A DNA stretch of 64,000 bases from CSP1-4 sp963777975 (GCA_963777975.1 CAVZSO010000008.1:1-64000); one strand, 5' to 3'; shown: positions 39,342 through 52,335, counted from the first letter of the stretch. Numbers and translations: made by a program. Notes: generated from the letters alone by a model not told the origin.

Positions 39342-40888
39342 GCCGATGCCGCCGTCCCGACCCGCGCCTCGGCACCGAGCTCGGGCCGTATCGGATCGAG
39401 GCCGTCATCGGCCGCGGCGGGATGGGCGTCGTCTACCTCGCCGAGCAGGCCCGCCTGGGCCGCAAGGTGGCGCTCAAGATCGTCTCGCCCGAGTTCAGCG
39501 ACGATCCCAAGGCCCGCGCCCGGTTCCTGCGCGAGTCGCAGATGGCGGCCGCCATCGACCACCCCAACATCCTGCCCATCTACGAGGCCGACGAGGCCGA
39601 CGGGGTGCTCTTCATCGCCATGCGCCTGGTCGAGGGCACCGACCTCGCCGCGCGCCTGGCCGCCGGGCCGCTCGATCGCCGGGTGGCGGCGGCGATCCTC
39701 GCCCAGGTCGCCGGCGCCCTCGATGCCGCCCATGCCCGCGGGCTCGTCCACCGCGACGTGAAGCCCGCCAACATCCTGCTCTCGCCGGGAGCCGGAGCCG
39801 ACCAGGGCGACCATGCCTACCTGACCGACTTCGGGCTGACCAAGCGCGGCGGCAGCGAGACCAGCCTGACCGCTGCTGGCGGATTCGCGGGCACGCTCGC
39901 CTACATCGCCCCCGAGCAGGTCGACGGTCGCGAGATCGATGGCCGCGCCGATCAGTACTCCCTGGCCTGCATGGCCTTCGAGTGCCTGACAGGGCAGGTG
40001 CCCTTCGCGCGCGAGACCGACATCGCCACCGCCATGGCCCATATCAAGGACCCACCGCCGTCCGCGTTCGCCCTCCAGCCGACGCTGCCGGCCGCAGTCG
40101 ATGCCGTCCTCGCGCGGGGCATGGCCAAGGTCCCCGACGATCGATACCCGACCTGCGGTGCCTTCATGGCCGACCTGCGTGGCGCGCTCGGGCTGACGGG
40201 CAGCTACGTGGCGCCGGTCGGTCGTCGATCCGGGCCGCGCAGTCCGGTGCCCTGGATCATCGTGGCCGGGATCGCCCTGGCGTTCCTGGTCGGCGTCGGT
40301 GTCTGGTTGATAGCGGGCAGCACCGGGACGGGCTCGCTACCATCGAGCAGTCCATCAACGAGCGTCGCATCCGGGACAGACGAGCCTAGCCCGACGGAGG
40401 ACATCTACCCGAACGCGGCCGAGGCGGCGCTGGTGGCCACACTCCCGGCTGATCTTGCGACGACGTGCGTCCGCGGTTCATATCTGGCGGTGTCGAGTGA
40501 GTTCGGCCAGCGTCGGCCGCTTGCCAGCCTCACCTGCACCCCGCCGGCCAGCACCGGCGTGAACCTGGTCGAGGTTCGGCGCTTTCCCTACTTCGGCACG
40601 TCAACCGGCAACGGGGGGTTCACGACCGAGTCCGCCATCTCAGGCATGGCTCGTCGGTATGAGACCAAGGGCGGGGATTGCGCCACGCAAACACGCGTCA
40701 ACGGTCGCTGGGAACTCGGCGACGAGGATGCCGGCGCGATCATCTGCTATCGGGATCCGACTACCGGCGATGCGATCCTGTGGTGGTCCTACAAAGAACG
40801 CAGCGGTCCTGGTCAAGGCCGTCAACCAGCGCGGGGAAGCGCCGGCGGTCTACACCTACTTCGACCGCGTCGCGCGTTTCATCCAGCC

Positions 40889-40892
<4 letters not shown>
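39338..40892 (+). CDS. Ser/Thr protein kinase 5 of the array
   Basis: The cleanest member, ~517 residues from GTG 39338. Lys47 (V-A-L-K), the H-R-D catalytic Asp140 and D-F-G Asp164 can be counted directly. The membrane helix is at ~302-322 (I-I-V-A-G-I-A-L-A-F-L-V-G-V). The ectodomain (~355-517) shows every conserved element: Y-P-N-A-A-E-A-A-L-V, C-V-R-G-S-Y, A-S-L-T-C, G-G-D-C-A-T, N-G-R-W-E-L-G, G-A-I-I-C-Y and G-D-A-I-L-W-W-S-Y. One slip near 40795 moves the last 30 residues (V-K-A-V-N-Q-R-G ... F-I-Q-P) to another frame; without correction the frame reads on into kinase 6. Confidence 0.88.
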
Positions 40893-42513
<1,621 letters not shown>

Positions 42514-42517
<4 letters not shown>

Positions 42518-44159
42518 CGACGCGCGTCCCGACTCGCGCTCGGCACGGACCTCGGGCCGTATCGCATCGAGCGCGTCCTCGGGCGCGGCGGCATGGGCGT
42601 CGTCTACCTCGCCGAGCAGCGCGAGCTGGGCCGCAAGGTGGCGCTCAAGCTCCTCCCCGACGAGCTGGCGCAGGACGCCGACTTCCGGGCCCGCTTCGAG
42701 CGCGAGTCGCGGCTCGCGGCCAGCCTCGACCACCCCAACATCATCCCGATCTTCGAGGCCGGGCGAGCTCGACGGCACGGTCTACCTGGCGATGCGCTAC
42801 GTGGAGGGGACCGACTTCGCCAGTCGCCTGCGCGCCGAGCCACCACCGACGCCGGACGCGGTCTGCACATCCTGGTCCAGATCGCCAAGGCGCTCGACGC
42901 CGCACACGCACGCGGCCTCGTCCACCGTGACGTCAAGCCGGCCAACGTCCTGCTCGATCCAACCGCCGGTGACGCCGAGGGCGACCACGCCTACCTGACC
43001 GACTTCGGGCTGACCAAGCAGACCGGCTCCGAGTCGGGCCTCACGAAGGCGGGCTCGTTCATGGGCACGCTGGCCTACATGGCGCCCGAGCAGATCGAGG
43101 GCCAGGACGTCGACGGACGGGCCGACCAGTACTCCCTCGCCGCCATGGCTTTCGAGGCGCTGACCGGCAGCGTGCCCTTCAAGCGCGACCAGGAGATCGC
43201 GGTCGCCATGGCCCATCTCAAGGATCCTGTCCCGTCTGCGGTCGCCCTGCGGGCGGAACTGCCGGCCGGCGTCGATGTGGCGCTGGCTCGCGGCATGGCC
43301 AAGGACCGGGAGGCCCGCTACCCGACCTGCGTCGCCTTCGTGACGGACCTGCGTGAGGCGCTCGGCGGACGGCCGATCGCCGCACCGACCATGGCGCGCA
43401 GCGAAGCCGCGAGCTGTTCGTCGTGGTCCGCTCGTCGGTCGCGGCTGTCCTCGGCCTCGGGTTGGTCGCCGTGGCTGGTTTGGTCCTCGCCTCGGGGCTC
43501 GGCGGCTCGGGTTCGCCGGGCACGTCGCCGTCAGGGTCGCTCGCGGCTGGCAGGGCTCGTCGTCGGCGCCCGCAGCAACCCCGAGCCCGACGTCGAGCGC
43601 CTTCCCGAACGCGAACGAAGCGGCGCTCCTGGCGATGCTGCCCGAGACCTTGGGCACGGACTGCACGCGCGGCTCGTACACCGCGACCGACGTTTCGCGT
43701 TCCGGCGACGAGCGGCCCCACCGCCCGACCGCCAGCCTTGATTGCACGCCATCGGCCGGATCCGGCGCGGACGCGGTCTCGCTGCGCTGGTTCCAGGGTG
43801 TCGAGGGCCAGGGCGACCGCGAGCTCTCCGCCGTGCTGACGCGGTTCGGCTCGGCGAACTCGCGCCGGCGGAAGGCGGCGGCGCTCCCCTTCCCGAGAGC
43901 GACTGCTCGAGCGGCTCGGTCGGCACGGGCCGCTGGACGATCGCCGGCGCGGACGCCGGCGCGATCCTCTGTTATCGAGGCGGCGATCGAGGACGGACGG
44001 CCCACGACGCGGATGGGCGACTACGTCGACAGCGGTGCCGCCTGGATCTACTGGACGCACGTCAAGGAGCCGATCTTCGGCTGGGCGACGCGCGCAGATG
44101 GCGACAGTGCCGCCCTCTACGATTGGTGGTCGCAGACCGCCCGGTTCATCGCCCCATGA
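42514..44159 (+). CDS. Ser/Thr protein kinase 7 of the array (frameshifted)
   Basis: GTG 42514 overlaps the kinase 6 stop, with a slip within the first 20 codons. Motifs seen are G-R-G-G-M-G-V-V-Y, V-A-L-K-L-L-P, H-R-D-V-K-P-A-N-V-L-L and T-D-F-G-L-T-K; slips near 42765 and 42860 disrupt the region between them. The helix is A-A-V-L-G-L-G-L-V-A-V-A-G-L-V-L-A. The ectodomain has F-P-N-A-N-E-A-A-L-L-A-M-L-P, C-T-R-G-S-Y and A-S-L-D-C, then a divergent end in which G-A-A-W-I-Y-W-T-H replaces the usual G-D-A-I-x-W-W, and closes L-Y-D-W-W ... F-I-A-P. It is closest to kinase 9. Confidence 0.82.
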
Positions 44160-46133
44160 CCACCACGCCGTCCCGACTCGCGCCTCGGCACCGACCTCGG
44201 CCGTATCGCATCGAACGGGTCCTCGGTCGCGGCGGCATGGGCGTCGTGTACCTCGCCGAGCAGCGCGACCTGGGGCGAAAGGTGGCGCTCAAGCTGCTCG
44301 CTCCCGACTTCGCCGATGACGAGGCTCTCCGTGCACGGTTCCTGCGCGAGTCACACCTGGCGGCCTCGATCGACCACGCGAACATCATCCCCATCTACGA
44401 GGCCGGTGAGGCCGATGGCACCTACTACCTGGCGATGCGCTACGTCGAGGGCACCGACCTCGACGACCGCCTGAAGGCCGGCCCGCTCGACCCGGATCTC
44501 ACGGTCGCACTGCTGGCCCAGGTGGCGGGCGCCCTCGATGCCGCGCACGCGCAGGGTCTCGTCCATCGCGATGTCAAGCCCGCCAACCTCCTCCTCGCCG
44601 ACGAGGGCGGCGAGGTCCCGCACGTCTACCTGACCGACTTCGGGCTGACCAAGAAGCGCGCCAGCCAGTCGGGCCTGACGCGCGCGGGCTCGACCCTCGG
44701 CACGCTCGAATACATGGCGCCCGAACAGGTCGAGGGCAGGGAGGTCGACGCCCCGGCCGACGAGTACGCCCTGGCCTGTGTCGCCTTCCAGTGCCTGACC
44801 GGACGGGTGCCGTTCGTTCGCGACTCGGACGTCGCGGTCGCCATGGCACACCTCCATGACGCGCCACCATCGGCGGTTGCGCTCCAGTCGGAGCTGCCGG
44901 CCGGCGTGGATGTGGTCCTGGCGCGCGGCATGGCCAAGGATCGGGAGGCTCGCTACGAGACCTGTGCGGCCCTTATGGCCGACCTGCGTCGCGCATTGGG
45001 TGGCGGCAAGATCACGACTCCGTCCATGCCCGCCCAGCCGACCTCGCGTCGTCGCCCGCTGGCCATCGCCGCCGTGGTCGTCTTCGGTCTCCTCGCCATC
45101 GCGGGCCTGGCCTTGGTGTCAGGCCTCGGTGGGTCGGGGTCGAGTGCGTCCTCGCCGACGGGATCGGGGCTGGCGGCAGCGCCCAATGGGTCAGCGACGG
45201 ACCCGGACGCCTATCCGAACGACGTCGAGGCAGCGCTCCTGACCAAGCTCCCGACCGACTTCCGAGACCGATGCGTCCGAGGCTCGATGGCAGCCATCAG
45301 CGGGGCGAGCGGGGCGACGGCTCCACCGCTGGTAAGCGTGCGTTGCACGGCCGAGAACGTGACCTTCGATGTCAAGCAACTCGAGTCCGACCGGATTGAC
45401 CACCGACGACGCCCTACGGCTGGTGGCGACCGAGCGAGGCGCGCCGGCGGGCGACTGCGAAGCTGTGTCTCCTGCCATCGGTGCCTGGAGCCAGGGGCCT
45501 CGCCAGATCGGATCGGTCGTCTGCTACCTGGACGGCGTCAATGCCGTCGTCGCGTGGAGCTATGACGACGAGGACTTGATCGTGCGTGCGAGCTTCCCGT
45601 ATACCGACGTGAAGTCTGCCGTCACCTGGTGGCTTGACACTCGCGATCAGATCGGCTCGACCCAACTCGGAGTCCAAGCCCCGTTCCCGAACGCGGCCGA
45701 GGCAGCACTCCTCAGCCGGCTTCCGGCCACGCTGAGCGAGGACTGCCAGCGCGGCTCGTATGGCCGGATCGCGAACACGCTGCCCGTCAAGCCCATCGCC
45801 AGCATCCGGTGCCCACAGCCACCTGGCCCGGGTGCGACGATGCTCGAGGTTCGGCAGATCAGCGACTTCGAGGACAGCACGGCGAGCGACGTGATCCTCG
45901 CCATGGGTATCGCGACCGGCGGCTGCCCACCGCCAGCCCAGGCCGACGGTCGCTGGTCGATCGGCGACCGCACCATGGGCGCCATCGTCTGTTACAGGGA
46001 CAACCTGCCGGCATCGATCATCGAATGGTCGTACGACGACGACCGGATCCTGGCTCGAGCCTATCGTCCGGGCGAACAGCCGGTCGCGCTGTTCGATTGG
46101 TGGCTGGCAAACGCGGGCACCATCTCTCGATGA
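44156..46133 (+). CDS. Ser/Thr protein kinase 8 of the array, two ectodomains
   Basis: ATG 44156, with an early slip near 44180 and one more near 45395; otherwise a long clean frame. It has G-R-G-G-M-G-V-V-Y, V-A-L-K-L-L, H-R-D-V-K-P-A-N-L-L-L, T-D-F-G-L-T-K and the helix I-A-A-V-V-V-F-G-L-L-A-I-A-G-L-A. Two ectodomains follow: the first begins Y-P-N-D-V-E-A-A-L-L (45214) and ends V-T-W-W-L-D-T-R; the second begins F-P-N-A-A-E-A-A-L-L (45683) and ends L-F-D-W-W-L-A-N. Both keep a Cys in the R-G-S, G-D/G-C and V-C-Y positions. With kinase 4 it shows that duplication of this domain recurs. Confidence 0.86.
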
Positions 46134-47773
46134 CCACCAGCCGTCCCGACTCGCGCCTGGGCACCGACCTCGGGCCGTATCGCATCGAGCGGGTCCTGGG
46201 CCGCGGTGGCATGGGTGTCGTCTACCTCGCCGAGCAACGCGAGCTGGGCCGCAAGGTGGCCTTCAAGCTGCTGCCCGACGAGCTGGCGCAGGACGCCGAC
46301 TTCCGGGCCCGCTTCGACCGCGAGTCGCACCTCGCGGCCTCGATCGACCACCCCAACATCATCCCGCTCTACGAGGCCGGCGAGATCGACGGCACGGCCT
46401 TCCTGGCGATGCGCTTCGTCGATGGCGCGGACCTCGGCCAGCCGGCTGACGGACGGGCCGCTGGAGCCGACCGAGGCGGTCGGCATCCTGGCCCAGGTCG
46501 CCGGCGCCCTCGATGCCGCGCACGCGCGCGGCCTCGTCCACCGCGACGTCAAGCCGGGCAACGTGCTCCTCGACCGGACGGCGCAGGGCGAGCACGCCTA
46601 CCTGACCGACTTCGGGCTGACGAAGCAGACCGGCACCGAGTCCGGCCTGACCCGGATGGGCTCAGTTCATGGGCACGCCCGCCTACATGGCGCCCGAGCA
46701 GATCGAGGGCCAGGAGGTCGACGGCCGGGCCGACCAGTACAGCCTCGCCTGCATGGCCTTCGAGCTGTTGACCGGCTCGGTGCCCTTCACCCGCGACCAG
46801 GAGTTCGCGGTCGCCATGGCCCACGTGCGCGATCGACCGCCGGCGCCGACGAGCCTGCGTCCGGAGCTGCCGGCCGCCGTCGATGTCGTCTTCGCGCCAG
46901 GCGATGGCCAAGGACCGCGAGGCCCGCTACTCGACCTGTTCCGCCTTCGTCGACGACCTGCGCTCGGCGCTCGGCGGCGGAGCGGTCGTCGCTCGGCCGG
47001 TCCGATCGGAGCCACGTACGTCGAACGCCCCATCGTCGTGGCCGCCGTCCTCGGCCTTGGGCTGGTCGCCGTCGCCGGCCTGGCCGTGGCGTCGGGGCTC
47101 TTCGGTGGCGCTGGGAGCCGCGTCACCGATCGGCATCGGGCTCCTCTGGCCATCGCGCCGACCAGGCGCCCACGGCGACCGGCTCGCCGACGCCGGACCC
47201 GTCGATCTTCCCCAACACGGCCGAGTCGGCCCTGCTCGCCAAGCTTCCGGCGAACGTTGGCGTCGACCTGCGTTCGTGGCGGGGGCAAGGCAGACCCGAC
47301 AGCCGCGGGCTGGAATGGGCGAGATCGTCACGTCGAGGTCGGGCAACGCGCCGAACCTCGTGAACAATTACGAACCGGTCCAGCAAAGCTGCCGCCGAAG
47401 GCGTCGCTCGTGTGCACGCCGCGACGGCGCCGGACAAGGTCTTCGTCCAGGAACCTCGAGCGGACTCTGAACTACGGCGACGTCAGGCGAAGAAGCCGCG
47501 ACCTCGGTCGCGCACGTCGGGAATCGGTACGCCATCGCCGATGGCGACGTGCAGCAGCGGCGACTCGAGCGATGACGACCTGGTCGGTCGGCGGTAGCAG
47601 CGATCCCGAGCTGGCAGCGGTCACGTGCATCCCGAAAGCCGGCTGGGACGGTTCGGCGTGGATCTACTGGTCGCTTCGGCGGGGGCGACCTGCTTGGCTT
47701 CGCCACCCGCAAGGACGCCGACTATGACGCCCTGTACCAGTGGTGGCAGAACCTGACGCTGTTCATCGAGTAG
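46130..47773 (+). CDS. Ser/Thr protein kinase 9 of the array (frameshifted)
   Basis: ATG 46130. Kinase motifs are G-R-G-G-M-G-V-V-Y, V-A-F-K-L-L-P (Phe before Lys, unlike the others), H-R-D-V-K-P-G-N-V-L-L and T-D-F-G-L-T-K, with slips near 46435, 46665, 46900 and 47010. The helix is V-V-A-A-V-L-G-L-G-L-V-A-V-A-G-L-A-V-A. The ectodomain starts F-P-N-T-A-E-S-A-L-L-A-K-L-P, is broken repeatedly and ends L-Y-Q-W-W-Q-N-L-T-L-F-I-E at TAG 47771. It is the last kinase and the only one not followed by an overlapping start; leuC begins 56 bp later. Confidence 0.8.
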
Positions 47774-47829
47774 GCAGACCGTCGGCTCCGCTGCTCCCGG
47801 CCGGGCCCTCTGCTACGCTTCGGCCTCCG

Positions 47830-49278
47830 ATGATCGATCCCGCCACGCGCCCCCGCACGCTCGTCGAAAAGATCTGGGACGACCACGTCGTCATCGATGA
47901 GCCTGGCGCGCCGACCGTCCTCGCGGTCGACCTGCACCTCGTCCACGAGGTCACCAGCCCCCAGGCCTTCACCGGCCTCCGCGAGCGCGGCCTCAAGGTC
48001 CGGCGCCCATCGCAGACCGTGGCCACGGCCGACCACTCCATCCCGACCCACGACCGATCGCTGCCCATCCTCGACCAGCAGGCGGCCTTCCAGGTCCAGC
48101 AGCTGGAGCGCAACTGCGCCGAGTTCGGGATCCCGGCCTACACCATCGGCTCGGCGCACCAGGGCATCGTCCACGTCATCGGCCCCGAGCTCGGGCTGAC
48201 GCAGCCGGGCATGACCATCGTCTGCGGCGACTCGCACACCGCCACGCACGGCGCGTTCGGGGCGCTGGCCTTCGGCATCGGGACCAGCGAGGTCGAGATG
48301 GTGCTGGCGACGCAGACGCTCCTGCAGCGCCGCCCGAAGACCTACGAGGTCCGCGTCGACGGCCGGCTGCGGCCCGGCGTCTCGGCCAAGGACATCATCC
48401 TCGCCCTCATCGCCCGCATCGGCATCGGCGGCGGCACCGGGCACGTCTTCGAGTACACCGGCGAGGCCATCCGCGCGCTCTCCATGGAGGAGCGCATGAC
48501 GGTCTGCAACATGAGCATCGAGGGTGGCGCACGAGCCGGTCTCATCGCCCCCGACGAGACGACCTTCGCCTACATCGAGGGCCGGCGACATGCCCCGCAG
48601 GGGGCCGACTGGGCCGCCGCAGTCGAGCGCTGGCGTCGACTTCCCTCCGACGCCGGGGCGGCCTATGACGCCTCGATCGACCTGGCGGCGGGCGACCTCG
48701 AGCCGATGGTCACCTACGGCACCAACCCGGGCATGGGCATCCCGATCACGGGCCACGTCCCCTCCCCGGACGAGCTGACCGAGCCCGCCCACCAGCGCGC
48801 CCTCGAGAAGGCCCTCGTCTACATGGACCTCCAGCCCGGGCAGTCGATCCTCGGCCAGAAGGTCGACGTCGTCTTCATCGGCTCGTGCACCAACTCGCGG
48901 ATCTCCGACCTGCGCCTGGCGGCCTCCGTGCTGCGCGACCGACACGTCGCCGACGGCCTGCGGGTGATGGTCGTGCCAGGCTCGCAGCAGGTGAAGGCCC
49001 AGGCCGAGGCCGAAGGTCTCGACGACGTCTTCCGCGCCGCCGGCGCCGAGTGGCGCGAGGCCGGCTGCTCGATGTGCATCGCCATGAACGGCGACCAGCT
49101 GGCGCCCGGCCAGTACGCCATCAGCACCAGCAACCGCAACTTCGAAGGTCGCCAGGGCAAGGGCGGCCGGACGTTCCTGGCCTCGCCGCTGACGGCCGCC
49201 GCCTCCGCGCTGCACGGCGTCGTGACCGACCCGCGGACGGTCGTGGATACCGGCGCGGTCGTGGTCGGGGGCCAGTGA
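47830..49278 (+). CDS. leuC: 3-isopropylmalate dehydratase large subunit
   Basis: ~482 residues, the Fe-S subunit of isopropylmalate isomerase. The three cluster Cys are in G-S-C-T-N-S-R and G-C-S-M-C-I-A-M-N. D-S-H-T-A-T-H-G-A-F-G and G-I-G-G-G-T-G-H are also typical. ATG 47830 gives the usual N-terminus (T-L-V-E-K-I-W-D-D-H). leuD follows 25 bp later. The same isomerase probably also handles citramalate for isoleucine. Its separation from the ilv-leu operon by the 20-kb signalling region is notable. Confidence 0.95.
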   Translation: MIDPATRPRTLVEKIWDDHVVIDEPGAPTVLAVDLHLVHEVTSPQAFTGLRERGLKVRRPSQTVATADHSIPTHDRSLPILDQQAAFQVQQLERNCAEFGIPAYTIGSAHQGIVHVIGPELGLTQPGMTIVCGDSHTATHGAFGALAFGIGTSEVEMVLATQTLLQRRPKTYEVRVDGRLRPGVSAKDIILALIARIGIGGGTGHVFEYTGEAIRALSMEERMTVCNMSIEGGARAGLIAPDETTFAYIEGRRHAPQGADWAAAVERWRRLPSDAGAAYDASIDLAAGDLEPMVTYGTNPGMGIPITGHVPSPDELTEPAHQRALEKALVYMDLQPGQSILGQKVDVVFIGSCTNSRISDLRLAASVLRDRHVADGLRVMVVPGSQQVKAQAEAEGLDDVFRAAGAEWREAGCSMCIAMNGDQLAPGQYAISTSNRNFEGRQGKGGRTFLASPLTAAASALHGVVTDPRTVVDTGAVVVGGQ

Positions 49279-49303
49279 TCGTGCCGGGCCGGAGCCGCTG
49301 ATC

Positions 49304-49922
49304 GTGGCCGAGCCGTTCGAGTCGTTCACCAGTCGCGTCATCCCGTTCCCGGCCGAGAACGTCGACACCGATCAGATCATCCCGGCGCGGTTCCTCAAGA
49401 CGACCGACCGCTGGGGCCTCTCCGAGGCGCTCTTCAACGACTGGCGCTTCACCGACGACGGCAGCCCGATCCCCGACTTCGTGCTCAATCGGCGCGAGAT
49501 GCAGGGTCGCCGGATCCTGCTCAGCGGCGACAACTTCGGAGCCGGATCGTCACGCGAGCACGCGGCTTGGGCGCTCACCGCGTGGGGCATCCGGGCCATC
49601 CTCTCGACCTCGTTCGCCGACATCTTCCGCAGCAATTCGCTCAAGAACGGCCTGCTGCCGATCGTCGTCGAGGCCGAGCGTCACCGCCAGCTCTTCGAGC
49701 TGCTGGTCACCGAACCCGGAGGTCGAGCTGACCGTCGATCTCGAGGCCCAGGTCGTGCACATGCCCGGCGACGAGGACCTGCCCTTCGACGTCGACCCCT
49801 TCGCCAAGCGGATGCTGCTCGAGGGGACCGACGAGATCGGCTACCTGCTCGGCCGCGAGGCCGCCATCGCCGCCTACGAGTCGGCGCACCCGGCGCGCAT
49901 CGACACGCACCTCGCGGGCTGA
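49304..49922 (+). CDS. leuD: 3-isopropylmalate dehydratase small subunit (frameshifted)
   Basis: GTG start with GGAG about 9 nt upstream. The protein has V-D-T-D-Q-I-I-P-A-R-F-L and the swivel-domain signature G-D-N-F-G-A-G-S-S-R-E-H-A. One extra C near 49718 shifts the frame; in the corrected frame E-V-E-L-T-V-D-L-E and D-E-I-G-Y-L-L-G-R-E follow to TGA at 49922, giving ~205 residues as expected. It pairs with LeuC. Confidence 0.92.
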
Positions 49923-49983
49923 CCAGGCTGCCCGGGCGTCGCGCACCAGCGCCGTCCATCCATCGCCGACAGAAGGAGACCAC

Positions 49984-50490
49984 ATGGCCAAGCAGTACGC
50001 CAGCCCGCCCGAGATGACCGTCGACGGCTCGAAGACCTATACGGCGACGATCGAGACGAGCGCCGGCACGATGACCGCCGAGCTGCTCGTCGGTGAGGCG
50101 CCGATGACCGTCAACAACTTCGTCTTCCTGGCCCGCGAAGGCTTCTACGACGGGGTCATCTTCCACCGTGTGATCCGTGGCTTCATGATCCAGGGCGGTG
50201 ACCCGACCGGCACCGGCACCGGCGGCCCCGGCTACCGCTTCCGTGACGAGCCCGTCCGGCTCCAGTACTCGCGCGGCACGTTGGCCATGGCCAACGCCGG
50301 GCCGAACACGAACGGCAGCCAGTTCTTCGTCATGCACGCCGACTACGGGCTGCCGCCCAACTACACGATCTTCGGTCGGCTGACCTCGGGCACCGACGTC
50401 CTCGACGCCATCGCCACCGCGCCGACCGGCTCCCAGGACCGACCCAAGGAGCCTGTCAGCATCACCTCCATCTCGATCGTCGAAGCCTGA
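49984..50490 (+). CDS. Cyclophilin-type peptidyl-prolyl isomerase
   Basis: 168 residues with AAGGAG about 8 nt before ATG. The cyclophilin core is clear: F-H-R-V-I-R-G-F-M-I-Q-G-G-D-P-T-G-T-G (catalytic Arg), N-G-S-Q-F-F-V and a Y-T-I-F-G-R-L end. There is no signal peptide, so it is a cytoplasmic folding helper. Single-domain length is normal for bacterial PpiB-like proteins. Confidence 0.93.
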   Translation: MAKQYASPPEMTVDGSKTYTATIETSAGTMTAELLVGEAPMTVNNFVFLAREGFYDGVIFHRVIRGFMIQGGDPTGTGTGGPGYRFRDEPVRLQYSRGTLAMANAGPNTNGSQFFVMHADYGLPPNYTIFGRLTSGTDVLDAIATAPTGSQDRPKEPVSITSISIVEA

Positions 50491-50531
50491 GCGCGTCGGA
50501 ACCGCATCAGGGGCGAGGTCGTCTGGCGGGC

Positions 50532-51038
50532 ATGCGACACACCGGCAAGGCCCTCATCGTCGGCATCACGTTGACCGTGAGCCTCGTCCTCGGCGCGTGC
50601 TCGGCAGGCGGAGCCGCCACGCCGAGCCCGACTCCGATCCCGCCCGATGCGTCGGTCACCTCGCCGCCCGATGGCGGCGGCATCGACCCGGGCCTGCCGC
50701 AACCGCAGTTCGTCTCCCCGAAGCCCGGCCAGCTCGCGACCCATCCGGTCTCGGTCGCGGCCCTGACGCCGACCGTCGACGGCCACCACGTGACCATCCG
50801 GGCCGATTGGGTCAGCGGCGTCGAGCCCTGCAACGTCCTCGATCGCGTCGAGGTCGCGAAGGACGGGACGACCATCACCGTCGGACTGTTCGAGGGCTCG
50901 AGCGACCTGAACGTCGCCTGCATCGAGATCGCCGCCTACAAGGCCACGCTCATCGATCTCGGCGAGCTCGATCCCGGCGCGTACGTCGTCCAGTCGGCCG
51001 ATGGCGCCGCACCGCCGGCCTCGTTCACGGTCGAGTAA
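50532..51038 (+). CDS. Putative lipoprotein
   Basis: 168 residues with a lipoprotein signal peptide: basic start, V-G-I-T-L-T-V-S-L-V, then the lipobox L-G-A-C at residue ~23. A Pro/Thr/Ser linker follows, and then a ~110-residue beta-rich domain with two Cys (P-C-N-V-L and V-A-C-I-E-I) that probably bond. No family is recognised. It is anchored outside the membrane. Its end overlaps the convergent PucR gene by about 100 bp. Confidence 0.7.
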   Translation: MRHTGKALIVGITLTVSLVLGACSAGGAATPSPTPIPPDASVTSPPDGGGIDPGLPQPQFVSPKPGQLATHPVSVAALTPTVDGHHVTIRADWVSGVEPCNVLDRVEVAKDGTTITVGLFEGSSDLNVACIEIAAYKATLIDLGELDPGAYVVQSADGAAPPASFTVE

Positions 51039-52335
51039 GCGCTCCTTCGGTCGGCGGTCCGGGGCAGCCCGCGACGCGCGTCGCCGCTCAGCAGGCGACG
51101 CGCCATCAACGCGACCACGAGCCGCTCCCGACGGGTCCCGTCGAGCGGGCCGCCGAGCAGCGTCTCGATGCGCTCCAATCGGTAGGCCACCGTCCGATTG
51201 GCGAGGTGCAGCCGACGCGCGGCCTCGCGCATGTTCTCGCCGGCCTCGAAGTAGACATCGAGCGTCTCGACCAGCTCCGCACCCATCCGCGCATCGGCCA
51301 GGAGCGGACCGAGCTCGTGGTGGACGACGACGCCGAGCAGCTCGTCATCGTTGAGCATCAGGCGTTCGACGGCCAGCTCGTTGGGATGGTCCAGCCAGCC
51401 GCGATGGCCGAGCCGCTCGGCCGTGCGCAGGGTGTCGACCAGCGCGTGGAGCGCCGGCGCCAGGGCCTCGACGCCGGTCACGACCGGCCCGACGACGGCC
51501 GTCCACGGCGCCGCAGCCTCCCCCACGCTCGGCGAGTCATCTCGACCGCGGATGGCGAGTCGGGCCGCGCCCGCTGGCGGTCGATCACCCAGGACCGCAT
51601 CGAGGGTCGTGTGCAGCCTGGGCAGGCCCGGCCAATCACCGCGGGCGACCACGACGATCCGCCCACGCCAGCCGATGACCTGGGGCAGCGTCAGTCCGGT
51701 CCTGGCGCGCTCGCCGGCGGACAGGATCCCGAGGCCCGTCGCGAGCCGGCTGACGGCGTCATCGAACGCCTCATCCGATCCCTCTGCGGCGACCGCGACA
51801 AGCCGGAACGAACCGTCGGGATCGAGGCCCCGCGCGAGCGCGTGCCGCCGCATGCGTCCTGCGCCTGAAGCGTCGAGGGTCACGGCCCCGAGCAGCTCCT
51901 CGAGGAACGCGCGGCGCGCCTCGACGTCCCGGGCGACGAGCTCGCGGTCGACCGCACGGTAGCCCGACGCAACGGCGGCCACGATGACGTCGCCGGCGTG
52001 CAACAGCCGACGCGCCAGGTGCACGAGCACCGCCCGATCCCATGGCTCCTGCTCACGCAGCTCCCACATCGCCCATAGCGTGGACAGGTAGCGGTCCAGC
52101 AATTGCTCGGTGAGGAGCCCGGCATGCGCGCCCGCTTCGCCGTCCGCGCGCAGGCTGGCCATCGCGGAATCGAGGTCTCGGGCCTCGGACAGCAGGTGCG
52201 CGATGAGCTCGACCGCCGGGCGGATCGCGTCGGCGGGCTCGCCGACGTCCGCGGCCACGGCGCGACCGTGGCGTCCACGTCGCGCAGCATCGCGGCCACG
52301 AGGTCGGGATCGAGCGGCGAGATCCGAACGGTCAT
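50936..52335 (-). CDS. PucR-family transcriptional regulator (N-terminal frameshift)
   Basis: ~465 residues. ATG 52335 starts M-T-V-R-I-S-P-L-D-P-D-L-V-A-A-M-L; the frame slips near 52262 into a long regulatory region. The C-terminus has the PucR-type helix-turn-helix: L-D-V-Y-F-E-A-G-E-N-M-R-E-A-A-R-R-L-H-L then N-R-T-V-A-Y-R-L-E-R-I. PucR proteins respond to small metabolites and usually activate nearby genes. The likely targets are its own promoter and the divergent acetyltransferase/ilvD genes; this is inference. The last ~35 residues beyond the HTH overlap the lipoprotein gene and may reflect a missed stop. Confidence 0.75.
51076..51103. terminator. Strong hairpin at convergent gene ends
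   Basis: gcgcgtcgcc (51076-51085) pairs perfectly with ggcgacgcgc (51094-51103), loop gctcagca. It starts 38 bp after the lipoprotein stop and lies inside the C-terminal codons of the PucR gene. No T-tract is present on either strand, so termination would need a factor. It may simply be a chance GC-rich palindrome. Confidence 0.35.

Noticed and set aside
48500..49368. Minus-strand frame opposite leuC
   Set aside because: It is antisense to a complete leuC with all Fe-S cysteines; the predicted chain has no motifs.
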